A stretch of 64,000 nucleotides of DNA from Rugosibacter aromaticivorans (GCF_000934545.1 NZ_CP010554.1:868001-932000), one strand, 5' to 3'. Numbered from the stretch's first letter, positions 26,119-40,767 are shown. Translations and numbers: made by a program. The notes: generated by a model not told the origin, from the sequence alone.

Positions 26119-27219
26119 ATGAAAGTTATAGGTGAGTATGGCCGTTACCTGATGGCGTCCTTCATGGTGTTGCTGGGAATGGCCGGTATGGCTCACGGCG
26201 GTTTTGCCGTGTGGCTTGGACTGGCGACTTTTTTTGTGCTGGCCGCGCTTGATTTGCTTTCCAGCAAGGATGTGTCCGTGCGCGGTGGTGCCGGCAAGTG
26301 GTTTTATGATGGCGTTTTATATCTGCCGCTGGTGTTGCTTTATGGCCTCTGGATTCTGTTTGCGCAACGCATTGCGGAAGGCCATCTGGGACTGTTTAAC
26401 GCGCTTGGTGCCATCATTTCCGTGTCGTTTTTAACTGCGCTTGCCGGATTGCCAACGGCCCATGAACTCATGCATCGCAAGCATCCGCTGGAGATCTTGG
26501 GTTCCAGCCTTTACTTAACGCTGTTTGCGTTACCCATGAATGATTTATACCATGTGCATGGACATCATCCTTTTGTTGGCACCCTGGCAGATAGTGATAC
26601 ACCACGCCGAGGGCAAACGGTGTACGGTTTTGTCTATTCTTCACTTTTTCACGGCACGGTGACTGCATATGGTCTTGAAAAAGCACGGCTCGCCAAACAA
26701 GGCCACGGGCCACTCTGGTGGAAAGGCCGTGTAACGCTGGCATTGCTTTGTGTCGCTACCTGGGTGTCGCTGTTTTGTTTCATCGCCGGGCCAATGGGCA
26801 TTGTGTATTTGCTGGCAACACTGGCTATCTCGTTTATCATTATCGGTGGCTTTAACTATACCCAGCACTATGGCATCGTGCGCGCGCCAGGCACACCGCT
26901 GTTACCGCATCACTCATGGAATCATCTGAATACCTTTAGCCGCGCGATCACTTTCGAGATTTCGAATCACTCGGAACATCACCTTGATCCGGATAAAGCC
27001 TATGAGTTGCTGAAAACATATCCAGAAGCTCCGCAAATGCCCAGCATTATTATTTGCTTCCTGGCCTCGTTCATTCCGCCCTTGTGGGAAAAGCGGATTG
27101 CCAAACCTTTATTAACGCACTGGGATACGCATTACGCTAGCCCGGCAGAGCAGCGTCTGGCGATGGAAGAAAACGCACGTGCTGGTTGGCCGATCTGGGT
27201 TAATCCTTCCGCCGCTTAA
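26119..27219 (+). CDS. AlkB/XylM-like membrane di-iron hydroxylase
   Basis: 366 aa, intact. Membrane helices fill roughly residues 10-45, 65-82, 92-112 and 205-245. His boxes are HELMHRKH, HVHGHH and NHSEHH, with NYTQHYG before the last box, as in alkane/xylene/p-cymene hydroxylases. It is close to the gene at 8792 (both share NYTQHYG, SRAITFEISNHSEHHLDPDK and APQMPSI), so these two are recent paralogues, while the frameshifted copy at 6204 is more distant. Preceded by ggagg at 26110. It stands alone, divergent from the flavin hydroxylase. Confidence 0.88.
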   Translation: MKVIGEYGRYLMASFMVLLGMAGMAHGGFAVWLGLATFFVLAALDLLSSKDVSVRGGAGKWFYDGVLYLPLVLLYGLWILFAQRIAEGHLGLFNALGAIISVSFLTALAGLPTAHELMHRKHPLEILGSSLYLTLFALPMNDLYHVHGHHPFVGTLADSDTPRRGQTVYGFVYSSLFHGTVTAYGLEKARLAKQGHGPLWWKGRVTLALLCVATWVSLFCFIAGPMGIVYLLATLAISFIIIGGFNYTQHYGIVRAPGTPLLPHHSWNHLNTFSRAITFEISNHSEHHLDPDKAYELLKTYPEAPQMPSIIICFLASFIPPLWEKRIAKPLLTHWDTHYASPAEQRLAMEENARAGWPIWVNPSAA

Positions 27220-27229
27220 CGGAGCGGTT

Positions 27230-27463
27230 CTAAGCATATTCGTTAGGATCAGGGTCGAGCATTTGCTCAATGGCTCGGATGTCATCCTTCACCAGCAGCT
27301 TGCGTTTTTTCATCCGCCGAATCATTAGTTCATCTTCAGATGGATGGGTTGCAATTCTGCGGATGGCCTCATCAAGCTGTTGGTGTTCCGCGCGTAATGC
27401 CTCGAGCCGTGCGCGCAAAGCTTTTGCGGCGTCTGCGTCTTCCGGTGTATCCGGGGTTGCCAT
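27230..27463 (-). CDS. YdcH family (DUF465) small protein
   Basis: 77 aa, highly charged helical hairpin: ALRARLEALRAEHQQLDEAI, then LMIRRMKKRKLLVKDDIRAIEQML. The RxEHxxLDexI and LKKRKLxLKDxI pattern defines DUF465/YdcH, whose role is unknown. Its ATG abuts the response-regulator stop, so it is likely the last gene of the kinase operon. Confidence 0.8.
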   Translation of the reverse strand: MATPDTPEDADAAKALRARLEALRAEHQQLDEAIRRIATHPSEDELMIRRMKKRKLLVKDDIRAIEQMLDPDPNEYA

Positions 27464-28105
27464 CTAATCTACGAGCCCATTTTCCAGGCCATAACGGATG
27501 ATCTCAGCGGTACTTTTAAGGCCCATTTTTTCAAGTAGCCGCGCGCGGTACGTGCTGACGGTAGCAACGCCCAGGTTGAGATTCTCAGCAATCTGTGTCA
27601 ACGTGTTACCCGTTGATATCATCACCAGTACCTGATATTCACGATCAGTAATTCGCTCGTGCGGTAGTTTGTCGGTGTCATCCGAGAGCGCTTCAACCAG
27701 TTGCTGAGCCACTGCGGGACTGACATATTTCTTGCCGCCAGCCACTTGGCGAATGGCCGTGACCAGTTGTTCCGGGGCGCTCTGTTTGGTCAAGTAGCCT
27801 GATGCACCGGCTTTAAGCGCACGCACGGCGTATTGTTCTTCAGGATGCATGCTGAGAATCAGGACAGGCAGCCGGGGAAACTCCTTTTTCAGCTGCTTGA
27901 GGGTATCAATGCCATTGTGATTGGGCATGGAGACATCCAGCAAAAAAACATCCCATGGTTGCTGACGAGCAAGCTGCAACGCTTCGGCGCCGTCATCGGC
28001 TTCACCGGTGACAACCAAGTCATCGGTTTCCGAAAGAATTTGCTTAAGACCCTGGCGCACAATGGCATGGTCATCAGCGATGAGGACATGAATCTTGTTA
28101 AGCAT
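27464..28105 (-). CDS. NarL/FixJ-type response regulator
   Basis: 213 aa from ATG 28105. Receiver domain with acidic pocket D11-D12, phospho-acceptor D57 (FLLDVSMP) and conserved Lys in SGYLTKQ. The C-terminal LuxR-type HTH is TDREYQVLVMISTGNTLTQIAENLNLGVATVSTYRARL, split here by the usual turns. It begins 2 bp after the kinase stop, so the pair forms one operon. Likely a transcription activator for nearby catabolic genes; targets not visible. Confidence 0.92.
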   Translation of the reverse strand: MLNKIHVLIADDHAIVRQGLKQILSETDDLVVTGEADDGAEALQLARQQPWDVFLLDVSMPNHNGIDTLKQLKKEFPRLPVLILSMHPEEQYAVRALKAGASGYLTKQSAPEQLVTAIRQVAGGKKYVSPAVAQQLVEALSDDTDKLPHERITDREYQVLVMISTGNTLTQIAENLNLGVATVSTYRARLLEKMGLKSTAEIIRYGLENGLVD

Positions 28106-28107
28106 GG

Positions 28108-29751
28108 TCAAAATAATGCGCGTTGCGCCGCTTCATCTGCTGGTGGCTCTGGGTCAGCATGCTCGGGCACGCGTAAAGTCATATGGGTTCCTCCTTGCTC
28201 TGCTGCAACAATCACAAAAGAACCCGAGAGGCTGGATACGCGTTCACGAATGCCGCGTAATCCAAATGATTTGGGTTTTTGCATATCGGCTTCTGAAATA
28301 CCACGGCCATTATCGCTGACTTCCAGCACGATGTTACCGTGTTCGCGGTGCAAACGTATAAAGACTTGCGAAGCATGGGCGTGTTTAGCAATATTGGTCA
28401 GGGCTTCTTGCGCAATTCTGAACAATGCCAACGACGTCGCCAGCGGTGGCTCGGAAATTTCTTCGTCGGACTGCACATGGCAAGGAATGTTGAAACGCTG
28501 GGTGAAGTCTTCAGCCTGACATTCAATTGCTGCCGGCAAGCCAAACTCTTTGAGAATCCCGGGACGCAGTTCGCGTGCCACACGGCTGGCAGTGCTCATT
28601 GCTTGATCCAGGAGGCCTTCAATTGAATACGCCTTGTCACGCAGATTCTCGGCAGTGTCCGGCAGCTTGCTGGCCAACAGCGCAATTTCAATTTTGAGTC
28701 GCACCAGAATAGAGCCGAGCTCGTCGTGAATATCGCGCGAGATGCGTTCTCGCTCTTCTTCTTTGATGGCTTCAAGGTGAGAAGACAGCTCGGCAAGTTG
28801 CTGTCTTGATTTACGCAGCTGCGCTTCGCTTTCCTTACTCTGCGTGATATTGGTCGCAATGCCTCGCCATTCGACCGTGTCGCCATCCAGGCAATGTGGC
28901 ATGGACCGCAGGTTAATCCATTTGTGCCGCGTGCGTCCGCGGGTGCGACCTTCCCAGTTGAGCAGCGCGCCGTTGGAGGCCGAATCTTGCAAGGCGCGAT
29001 GCAAGCTTTTCTTTTCTTCGGCATCGAAGGCATCGAACAGCCGTGAAGCGGAAGCTAGCAAGTCATGAGGGGTGACACCAAAGAGTTTTTGGCAGCCTTC
29101 GCTAGCGTAAAGAAAGCGATAGTCATCGCCTGTTTTCTGCCGAAGATGAAACAGCATGCCGGGTAAATTAGACGCCAGGCCGCGAAAGCGAGCCTCACTT
29201 TCTTTCAACTTTTCTAATGCGATACGGTGGTCGGCACGATGACGCGCTTCACGCACTTCCCGCGTGATAGCCAGCACCAGGCGGTCGAGTTGATGGCTAT
29301 CAACAACATCGCGTACGCCGTCGCGCAAGGCTTGCTGTGTATCTGATGAGGTCACCGGGTGGGTGAGCAGAATCAACGGCAAATCAAGTGCGGATTGTTC
29401 GATTTGATTGATCACGTCGGCAAGTGGCAGTGGCATCTGGTCAGGCGTGTAGATGACTGCATCCCACGGTTTCTGTGTTAACGCATCGTGCAAGTGGCTA
29501 AGTGAGGCGACAACGTGCAGTGCAACCCGTTTGCCTGTCATGGTAAACATCCGGTGTAAGCGCGCAACTAAATCATCTGGCTTATTCGTCGCGCAGATCA
29601 ATAACAGCTGCAAAGCCTGCGCCGTATCCAGCATGCTATTTTCGGCAGCCTTCTGTAAGGTATCCGAAAGCGTTTCGGCAGGGGTAGGCGGGGCAGGCAT
29701 CAAACCGGATTTCAAATACGAAGAGGGCTTTAAGTTTATAGCGATTCTCAT
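28108..29751 (-). CDS. Soluble PAS histidine kinase (NarX/HisKA_3 type) with receiver-like N-domain
   Basis: About 547 aa from ATG 29751; no clear Shine-Dalgarno, and the internal ATG giving MPAPPTPAE is an alternative. Order: receiver-like domain about 50-165, PAS about 185-305 (RFLYASEGCQKLFGVTP), coiled linker, HisKA_3 with H342 (ERISRDIHDELGS), ATPase with DNGRGI and GLRGIRERV. No membrane segment, so it senses a cytoplasmic signal. In the first domain the acceptor position of the beta-3 strand reads VIYTPDQMP, so the expected Asp appears displaced or lost, suggesting a pseudo-receiver. Related StyS/TodS-like kinases control aromatic catabolism. Confidence 0.85.
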   Translation of the reverse strand: MRIAINLKPSSYLKSGLMPAPPTPAETLSDTLQKAAENSMLDTAQALQLLLICATNKPDDLVARLHRMFTMTGKRVALHVVASLSHLHDALTQKPWDAVIYTPDQMPLPLADVINQIEQSALDLPLILLTHPVTSSDTQQALRDGVRDVVDSHQLDRLVLAITREVREARHRADHRIALEKLKESEARFRGLASNLPGMLFHLRQKTGDDYRFLYASEGCQKLFGVTPHDLLASASRLFDAFDAEEKKSLHRALQDSASNGALLNWEGRTRGRTRHKWINLRSMPHCLDGDTVEWRGIATNITQSKESEAQLRKSRQQLAELSSHLEAIKEEERERISRDIHDELGSILVRLKIEIALLASKLPDTAENLRDKAYSIEGLLDQAMSTASRVARELRPGILKEFGLPAAIECQAEDFTQRFNIPCHVQSDEEISEPPLATSLALFRIAQEALTNIAKHAHASQVFIRLHREHGNIVLEVSDNGRGISEADMQKPKSFGLRGIRERVSSLSGSFVIVAAEQGGTHMTLRVPEHADPEPPADEAAQRALF

Positions 29752-29763
29752 CAATAGCTACGC

Positions 29764-29769
29764 TATAAT
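29764..29769 (+). promoter_or_regulatory. Candidate -10 box of the tRNA-Thr gene
   Basis: TATAAT ten bases before the tRNA. The matching -35 region (near 29741, gcgatt) is poor. The kinase start lies only 27 bp from the tRNA on the other strand, so the promoter overlaps the kinase leader. Confidence 0.5.
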
Positions 29770-29778
29770 TTGCGCCAT

Positions 29779-29855
29779 GCCGGCATAGCTCAGCTTGGTA
29801 GAGCAACCGCCTTGTAAGCGGTAGGTCGTCTGTTCGATTCAGACTGTCGGCACCA
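29779..29855 (+). tRNA. tRNA-Thr (anticodon TGT)
   Basis: 77 nt including encoded CCA. Acceptor stem GCCGGCA pairs with TGTCGGC (one G-T pair), D arm AGCTCAGCTTGGTAGAGC, anticodon loop CTTGTAA between CCGC/GCGG, T arm with GTTCGATTC. The TGT anticodon reads ACA/ACG-type Thr codons. It separates the kinase operon from the BphD-type gene. Confidence 0.95.
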
Positions 29856-29907
29856 AATAACTCGCCCTATAAACACCCGTTTCACGTTTCATCTAAGCAC
29901 ATCATCT

Positions 29908-29937
29908 AAGGCCACTTCTAACGTGGCCTTTTGCTTT
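29908..29937 (+). terminator. Terminator after tRNA-Thr
   Basis: Stem AAGGCCAC/GTGGCCTT with a 7-nt loop followed by TTGCTTT. It is 53 bp past the tRNA end. Confidence 0.7.
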
Positions 29938-29950
29938 AGAGGGCCGCCCC

Positions 29951-29975
29951 ACCGTCTCACCAGCACCGAGTTTTT
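29951..29975 (-). repeat. Dispersed short repeat, copy 4 (intergenic)
   Basis: On the minus strand: AAAAA then CTCGGTGCTGGTGAGACGGT, with GGGG replacing the usual AAA tail. It lies between the tRNA terminator and the BphD-type gene. Confidence 0.75.
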
Positions 29976-30121
29976 AGCGCTGGGCTGTAGTGAGTGCTAT
30001 TAGTTTGAGCGTGCTTTTACCCGTACTGATTTAAAATTTATTATGAGCGCATTGAGGGTATATTTGCCAAATTTCAAGGTTCGAAGCAGGGGCGCGTCGG
30101 GCCGTTTTTTTTGATCAATAG

Positions 30122-31015
<894 letters not shown>

Positions 31016-31069
31016 TTTAGGCAGGCTAGGGCCGCACTTTGCAAAGTTTGGAAAAATTTAGAAATATGT

Positions 31070-31092
31070 GCGGCGAGGCATCCCCTCGCCGC
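31070..31092. terminator. Hairpin between convergent bphD and queF
   Basis: Perfect 9-bp GC-rich stem GCGGCGAGG/CCTCGCCGC with 5-nt loop; T-runs on either side are weak. It probably acts as a bidirectional terminator. Confidence 0.55.
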
Positions 31093-31118
31093 AACGTGCT
31101 AATTTTTGTCGGATAGCG

Positions 31119-31565
31119 TTACGCTGCGGTAGCCAGTGAGTTTCCCCGGGTATTTGCGTTGGGCAGCGTGGCTAAATCAGCCAGCTCTACTTTCACCGGT
31201 GGCTTCCAGCCTTTTTTGCGATGCTCTGCCACAACGGTGGTGAACACGCCGCCACGCACATAAAAGCGCGCGGTAAGACGCATATAGCGAGGCTTCACAG
31301 CGCTGGCCAGATCGTCCAAAATGCGGTTAGTGACATCTTCATGAAAATGGCCTTCGTCACGAAAACTCCACATATAAAGCTTCAGACTTTTTAATTCCAC
31401 GCAGGTTTTATCGGCAATGTAATCCAGCGTCAGGACAGCAAAATCCGGCTGGCCGGTCTTGGGACATAGACAGGTGAATTCCGGGATTTCCATGTGAATC
31501 TGGTAATCGCGGTGCGGCGCGGGGTTAGGGAAGGTTTCGAGCTTTTTCGAGGGTTTGCTTGTCAT
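31119..31565 (-). CDS. queF: NADPH-dependent 7-cyano-7-deazaguanine reductase
   Basis: 148 aa, short (type I) QueF that reduces preQ0 to preQ1 in queuosine synthesis. Catalytic C34 and D41 in [11 protein letters not shown], substrate Glu in [15 protein letters not shown] motif [10 protein letters not shown]. Start taken at ATG 31565; the GTG at 31577 has no support. Convergent with bphD and divergent from smc with about 80 bp between starts. Confidence 0.95.
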   Translation of the reverse strand: MTSKPSKKLETFPNPAPHRDYQIHMEIPEFTCLCPKTGQPDFAVLTLDYIADKTCVELKSLKLYMWSFRDEGHFHEDVTNRILDDLASAVKPRYMRLTARFYVRGGVFTTVVAEHRKKGWKPPVKVELADLATLPNANTRGNSLATAA

Positions 31566-31644
31566 ACAGTCAATCACCGAGAAGGGGAATAGGAAAGATT
31601 ATAATGGGGCAGCCTTCAACCATCCTTTTCCCGGTTCATTCCTT

Positions 31645-34600
31645 GTGCGTTTAATCAAGCTGAAAATTGCGGGCTTCAAATCGTTTGTCGAGCCGACCAC
31701 TGTTCTTTTTCCCAGTCAATTAGCGGGTGTGGTGGGTCCTAACGGTTGCGGCAAATCGAATATTATCGATGCCGTGCGCTGGGTGCTTGGCGAATCCAAG
31801 GCGTCCGAGCTGCGCGGCGAATCGATTCAGGATGTGATTTTCAAAGGCTCAGGCAATCGTAAACCAGTAAGCCGCGCCAGTGTTGAGTTGTTTTTCGATA
31901 ACGGGCAGGGACGCGCGGCCGGGCAGTGGTCACAGTATGCCGAGATCACCGTCAAGCGCGTGCTTGATCGGGAAGGGAATTCCAGCTACTACATCAATAA
32001 TCTGCACGTGCGTCGGCGCGACGTGATTGATCTTTTCCTGGGCACAGGCCTGGGGCCACGGGCTTACGCCATCATTGGTCAAGGCATGATCTCGCGTATC
32101 GTCGAAGCCAAGCCAGATGAACTGCGTTTCTTCCTGGAAGAAGCGGCGGGGGTCACCAAGTACAAAGAGCGCCGCAAGGAAACCGAACATCGGCTGGAAG
32201 ATGCGCGGGAAAATATTGCGCGTGTGAATGACATCTGCAATGAACTGGAAGCTCAGGTCACGCGCTTACAAGCGCAGGCAGAAATTGCCAGGCAATATCG
32301 CACGCTGCATGAGCAGATTTCGATCAAGCAATCGGTGTTGTGGCTGAAAAAACGTAACGATGCGCGCACGGATGCGCTGCAATTGGCGCAGCAGGTGACT
32401 GAAGCCTTGACCCAGGTGGAAGCTGAGACTGCCAGGCTGCGCGAGGTTGAAGCGCATGTCGAGCATGCGCGCGAGGCGCATTTCACTGCGTCGGACGCGC
32501 TACATGCAACGCAGGCCGAGATGTATGCAGCCAATGGTGAAGTGAGCCGTCTGGAAGCTGAATTGACTCATGTGCGTGACGCGCGCATGCGCCTGGAGGC
32601 GCGATTAACGCAACTGGCGAGTGAAGAGGCCCATTGGGCGGCACAGAATATCCAGTTGACAGAAGACCAAGCGCGTTGGCAGTCGTTGCTGGAAAATTCG
32701 CGCAACCGCGCAGCCATTGCCACTATCCAGCATGCAGAAGCCGCCCATCGTTTGTCCGGCATGGAAGAGACTGTGCGTCTGGCGGGCAGTGAAGTGGCCG
32801 CAGCGCGGCGTGAGCAAAATCAAAGCGAGCAGGCTTTACGCTTGGCTGAGGCCGATCGCGGCCACGCGCAACGCGCGTTGGAAAACCTTGCCCAGCGGCG
32901 TACGCGGTTGGAGCAGGATCGTCTTGCCCTGGGCGCGCCGGATCCGGCGCTGCTGGCGTCAGCCCAAGAACATGAGATGCGTAGTGAAGAAGCTCTCGCG
33001 GCGGCGCAAGCGCAACTCACGCTGGCCCAAGCCGCCATACCTGCGGCGGAATCCGGTGTGCGCAGCACGCGCGAGGCCTTGCAGGCGGCGCATCGTCGGC
33101 TGACCGAAACCCGCGCGCAACATGGCGCCCTGGTGCAGTTGCAAGCTAAAGTGGCACCTAGCGGTGAAATTGGCACGTGGCTTAAAGCGCGTGGCTTGTC
33201 TGACGCCAAACCCTTGTGGCAATCGATCCAGGTGAATGCCGGTTGGGAAACCGCAGTTGAAGCGGTGCTCCGCGAACGTTTTTCGGCGTTGGTAGCAGAT
33301 GCCGCGACTTTGCGCGCCGCCCTGGCCGCACCGCCGCCCGCTATTTTGACGCTGGCGTTGGCTAACCCTGCTGCGCAGGATTCTCCCGCATCGGCAGCAC
33401 TAACACCAGCGAGCGATTCGCTGCGTGCGCAAGTGCAGTGTGCTGATCCACGCTGGTCCGCTGTGCTTGATGAGTGGCTGGCGAATGTGATCATTGCCGA
33501 TGATCTATCCGCCAAGCTGTCGTTGGGCCAGGAGCCAGCGATTACCGGAATGTATGTTTCGCGCGCAGGCCATACCCTGACCTCCTGCGGCGTCACGCTG
33601 TATGTGCCCGATGCAAAAACCCATGGAGTGATCGAACGGCAGCGCGAGATTGATGAGCTGGCTGCATTGATCGTTACGCACAGCGCCGCGGAACAATCCG
33701 CGCGTGAGGCGCAACAAGCCGCTGAGCAAAGTTTGACCGCATTGCAAACCCAATTGACCGCCGCCCGCCGCGCGGTGCAAGAGGCGCAGCAAGCGTTTCA
33801 TGCCGCGCAAGTTGACTCGCTCAAGCTGACCCAGGCACAGGCGCGGTTTGAAGAGCGCGCCACGCAAATCGATCGTGATTTGGCCGAGTTGTCGCGCCAG
33901 AATGCGGCAGAGCAGGCGCGTGCCGAAAGCGCTGAGCTGGAAGCCAGACAACAGCGCGATAAGCTCACCGATAGCCGCCAGCAACTCGAACAACTGTTTG
34001 AGTCGCAACGTCAAAAAGAAACGGCGTTGCGTGAGGCGCGTCAATTAGAAACACAGCTTGCGCGCGCGGTGCAAGAGGCCGGTTTTTCCGAGCGTGAATG
34101 TCTTTCCAAGCTGGAAGACAATGCGCGTGCAGCGACTACTGCCACCAGCCAGCTGGCGCGCATCGCCACGGAAACCACCGCCGCGCGTACCGAAGTTGCC
34201 AGTATCAGTGATCAGGTTCTGCAAGAGCAATTGCACCGCGCGCTGGACGACCGGCGCGCCAAAGAGTCGGCGCTGGCAGAACGGCGAAATGTGCTGGAAT
34301 CTGCCGCTGCCGAGTTACGCAGTCTGGACGAACGCCGCTTGAAGCTGGAGCAAGGCATTGCCCCATTACATGAGCGGATCAATCAGCTCAAGATGAAAGC
34401 GCAAGCGGCGCAAATGAGCGAAGCGCAATTTCAGGAGCGGCTGACGGAGATTAATTTACTCACCGATGCTGATGAGGCGCCCTTTGCCGAAGCGCTTGCC
34501 GCTCAGCCGAAAGACAGCGTTTTGCAAAGCGAGATCACGCGACTGAACCATGAGATCGAAGCGCTGGGTCCGGTGAATCTGGCTGCACTGGATGAGCTAA

Positions 34601-35190
34601 CGGCGGCAACTGAACGCAAAGGGTATCTGGATGAGCAATCAGTTGATCTGGGCAAAGCCATCAACACCCTGGAAGATGCGATTCGGCGGATCGACCGTGA
34701 CACGCGGGAGCAATTACAGGAAACCTATAACACCGTTAATTCGCATTTTGGTCAACTCTTCCCGCAACTGTTTGGTGGTGGCGAAGCGCGCCTTATTCTC
34801 ACGGGCGATGAAATTCTGGATTCAGGTATTCAGATCATGGCGCAACCGCCAGGCAAGAAAAATTCAACCATCCATCTGCTCTCGGGCGGCGAAAAAGCAT
34901 TGACCGCCATTGCGCTGGTGTTTGCCATGTTCCAGCTCAACCCGGCGCCTTTCTGTATGCTGGACGAAGTGGATGCGCCACTGGACGATTCAAATACCGT
35001 ACGGTTTTGTGACATGGTGAAACGCATGTCGGTGCAGACCCAGTTTATTTTTATTTCGCATAACAAGATTGCGATGGAAATGGCGCAGCAATTGATCGGG
35101 GTCACCATGCAGGAACAAGGTGTATCGCGGGTGGTGGAAGTCGATATTGGCGAAGCCCTGCGTCTTGCCGACGAACAAAAGGTGGCATAA
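31645..35190 (+). CDS. smc: Chromosome segregation protein SMC
   Basis: 1181 aa from GTG 31645, which begins the standard RLIKLKIAGFKSF; the upstream frame to 31555 is extra. Walker A GPNGCGKSN (31-39), two long coiled coils rich in Ala, Glu, Gln and Arg around a hinge near 500-670, C-terminal signature LLSGGEKAL and Walker B FCMLDEVDAPLDDSN. Cytoplasmic ATPase that organises the chromosome with ScpA/ScpB. First gene of a housekeeping operon with zipA and ligA, an order seen in many Betaproteobacteria. Confidence 0.96.
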   Translation: MRLIKLKIAGFKSFVEPTTVLFPSQLAGVVGPNGCGKSNIIDAVRWVLGESKASELRGESIQDVIFKGSGNRKPVSRASVELFFDNGQGRAAGQWSQYAEITVKRVLDREGNSSYYINNLHVRRRDVIDLFLGTGLGPRAYAIIGQGMISRIVEAKPDELRFFLEEAAGVTKYKERRKETEHRLEDARENIARVNDICNELEAQVTRLQAQAEIARQYRTLHEQISIKQSVLWLKKRNDARTDALQLAQQVTEALTQVEAETARLREVEAHVEHAREAHFTASDALHATQAEMYAANGEVSRLEAELTHVRDARMRLEARLTQLASEEAHWAAQNIQLTEDQARWQSLLENSRNRAAIATIQHAEAAHRLSGMEETVRLAGSEVAAARREQNQSEQALRLAEADRGHAQRALENLAQRRTRLEQDRLALGAPDPALLASAQEHEMRSEEALAAAQAQLTLAQAAIPAAESGVRSTREALQAAHRRLTETRAQHGALVQLQAKVAPSGEIGTWLKARGLSDAKPLWQSIQVNAGWETAVEAVLRERFSALVADAATLRAALAAPPPAILTLALANPAAQDSPASAALTPASDSLRAQVQCADPRWSAVLDEWLANVIIADDLSAKLSLGQEPAITGMYVSRAGHTLTSCGVTLYVPDAKTHGVIERQREIDELAALIVTHSAAEQSAREAQQAAEQSLTALQTQLTAARRAVQEAQQAFHAAQVDSLKLTQAQARFEERATQIDRDLAELSRQNAAEQARAESAELEARQQRDKLTDSRQQLEQLFESQRQKETALREARQLETQLARAVQEAGFSERECLSKLEDNARAATTATSQLARIATETTAARTEVASISDQVLQEQLHRALDDRRAKESALAERRNVLESAAAELRSLDERRLKLEQGIAPLHERINQLKMKAQAAQMSEAQFQERLTEINLLTDADEAPFAEALAAQPKDSVLQSEITRLNHEIEALGPVNLAALDELTAATERKGYLDEQSVDLGKAINTLEDAIRRIDRDTREQLQETYNTVNSHFGQLFPQLFGGGEARLILTGDEILDSGIQIMAQPPGKKNSTIHLLSGGEKALTAIALVFAMFQLNPAPFCMLDEVDAPLDDSNTVRFCDMVKRMSVQTQFIFISHNKIAMEMAQQLIGVTMQEQGVSRVVEVDIGEALRLADEQKVA

Positions 35191-35192
35191 AA

Positions 35193-39452
<4,260 letters not shown>

Positions 39453-39456
<4 letters not shown>

Positions 39457-39998
39457 CACCCGAAGCGGCGCGAAAAATCCTGGCTGAGGCCGAGCTGATT
39501 TGTTCAGCCGAAAACTCGGCGCTGGCAGTACGGCGGGTAGCGAGCGAAATTACTGCGCGGCTGACAAACGCAAATCCGCTGGTGCTGGCGGTCATGGGGG
39601 GTGCGGTGGTATTCGCTGGACAGCTCTTGTCGCTGCTGCCGTTCCCGCTGGATTTTGACTATCTGCAGGTTAGCCGCTACCGCGATAACACCACGGGCGG
39701 GCAACTGTCTTGGGTGGTTGAACCAAGCAGCACGGTCGCCGGGCGCTGCGTGTTGGTGGTGGATGACATTCTCGATGAAGGTATTACGCTGGCCGAGATT
39801 TGCCATCGTCTGTTTGCACTCGGTGCAGCCGAAGTGCTCACGGCGGTTTTTGCCGACAAACAAAGTGATTGCAGCAAACCCATTGCCGCCGATTTTGTGG
39901 GTATCACCGTGCCAGATCGCTATGTATTCGGCTTTGGCATGGATATCAAAGGCGCTTGGCGCAACCTGCCTGCGGTATATGCCCTGAAGCGCGAGTGA
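39453..39998 (+). CDS. hpt: Hypoxanthine-guanine phosphoribosyltransferase
   Basis: 181 aa, type I PRTase fold with PRPP-binding loop [17 protein letters not shown] and PPi loop VMGGAVVFA. Salvages hypoxanthine or guanine to nucleotides. Overlaps galU by 4 bp; ends the housekeeping operon. Confidence 0.88.
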
Positions 39999-40023
39999 TT
40001 GCCTTGGCGTGTTTTTATAAAGG

Positions 40024-40073
40024 CGCGGCGCAGTGGCTTCATAGTGGCCGATTGATGATGCCACTATGCCGCG
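40024..40073. terminator. Hairpin structure between convergent hpt and BphX-like genes
   Basis: CATAGTGGC (40040-40048) and GCCACTATG (40060-40068) form a perfect 9-bp stem. An alternative larger fold pairs CGCGGC-GC-AGTGGC with GCCACT-AT-GCCGCG. No T-tract follows, so termination would be weak or Rho-aided. Confidence 0.45.
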
Positions 40074-40097
40074 TGATTAGGATGACAAGTGGGCTGA

Positions 40098-40499
40098 TTA
40101 AGCCTGTGCCTTACGCCAGGCCACCATGCCGGTCAGAATGATAATGGCGTGAATGACCAGGGTTGTTACGCCCATCCACAACACCTCGTGGCTATAGGTA
40201 ATGCTGTAGATATCCCAAATGCCATCGACTATTTCGGTGACGATCGTCACCGGAATGATGGCGAGATATTTTGCCGGATTGCGTGCGCCCCACAGCGCAA
40301 CCACGCCAATGGCGGCGAGCTGAATGCCTACGATGACCCATGCCTCGGTCAGCAAGCGGAACACCGGTTCCGCTTCGTAAAGCGTAATGCCAGGGTACAT
40401 CTTCGGCAGCGTTGGACCAAACACAGAAGGCCAGGTAAGCACCGCATTAAATACATACCAAAGCCCAAGAACAATCAGCCAGTTGCGGGTGTATTTCAT
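40098..40499 (-). CDS. Small integral membrane protein, BphX-like
   Basis: 133 aa with four hydrophobic helices (about 7-25, 50-70, 78-98, 106-128) and aromatic-rich loops (LTWPSVFGPTLPKMYPGI, SHEVLWMGVTTLVIHA). It resembles the BphX-like family found near biphenyl-degradation genes, of unknown function; the family call is from memory of the pattern and moderately sure. RBS gaggag precedes the ATG. It is monocistronic and lies next to a duplicated fragment of the DUF1015 gene. Confidence 0.55.
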   Translation of the reverse strand: MKYTRNWLIVLGLWYVFNAVLTWPSVFGPTLPKMYPGITLYEAEPVFRLLTEAWVIVGIQLAAIGVVALWGARNPAKYLAIIPVTIVTEIVDGIWDIYSITYSHEVLWMGVTTLVIHAIIILTGMVAWRKAQA

Positions 40500-40653
40500 T
40501 TTTATCTCCTCGATTTTTGGTTACTCAGCTAGAAAGCTGAGTTTGGTTTATACCTCAAAATCGAAGTATGCCTGCTTTTTCCCCAAACGTTACAGCCTGT
40601 TTTGGCCGCAAGAGCCGCAACCCGTTGGGGTTGCGTCATTGGGTCGATTCAAT

Positions 40654-40747
40654 ACATGTGAAAGCAGCCCATCAGCGAGCTTGGGCTCGAACCAGGTGGA
40701 TTTGGGAGGCATGATCTGGTTGCTGTCGGCCACGCCCATTAACTGCT
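40654..40747 (-). repeat. Detached duplicate of the DUF1015 gene 3' end
   Basis: 94 bp matching 41195-41288 with two mismatches. On the minus strand it encodes the last part of the DUF1015 protein (MPPKSTWFEPKLADGL) and then reads on into a different tail, NRPNDATPTGCGSCGQNRL and a stop, not found on the intact gene. Confidence 0.85.
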
Positions 40748-40767
40748 CTGCCGGGTTGGGAACCTTG

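Noticed and set aside
34261..34286. Possible ninth repeat copy in smc (AGTCGGCGCTGGCAGAACGG)
   Set aside because: Matches the core only as far as GCTGG plus ACGG and encodes ESALAERR, a natural coiled-coil sequence. Coincidence is more likely.
39511..39534. Possible tenth repeat copy in hpt (AAAACTCGGCGCTGGCAGTA)
   Set aside because: Lacks the GGTGA part and encodes a normal helix of the enzyme; too weak to count.
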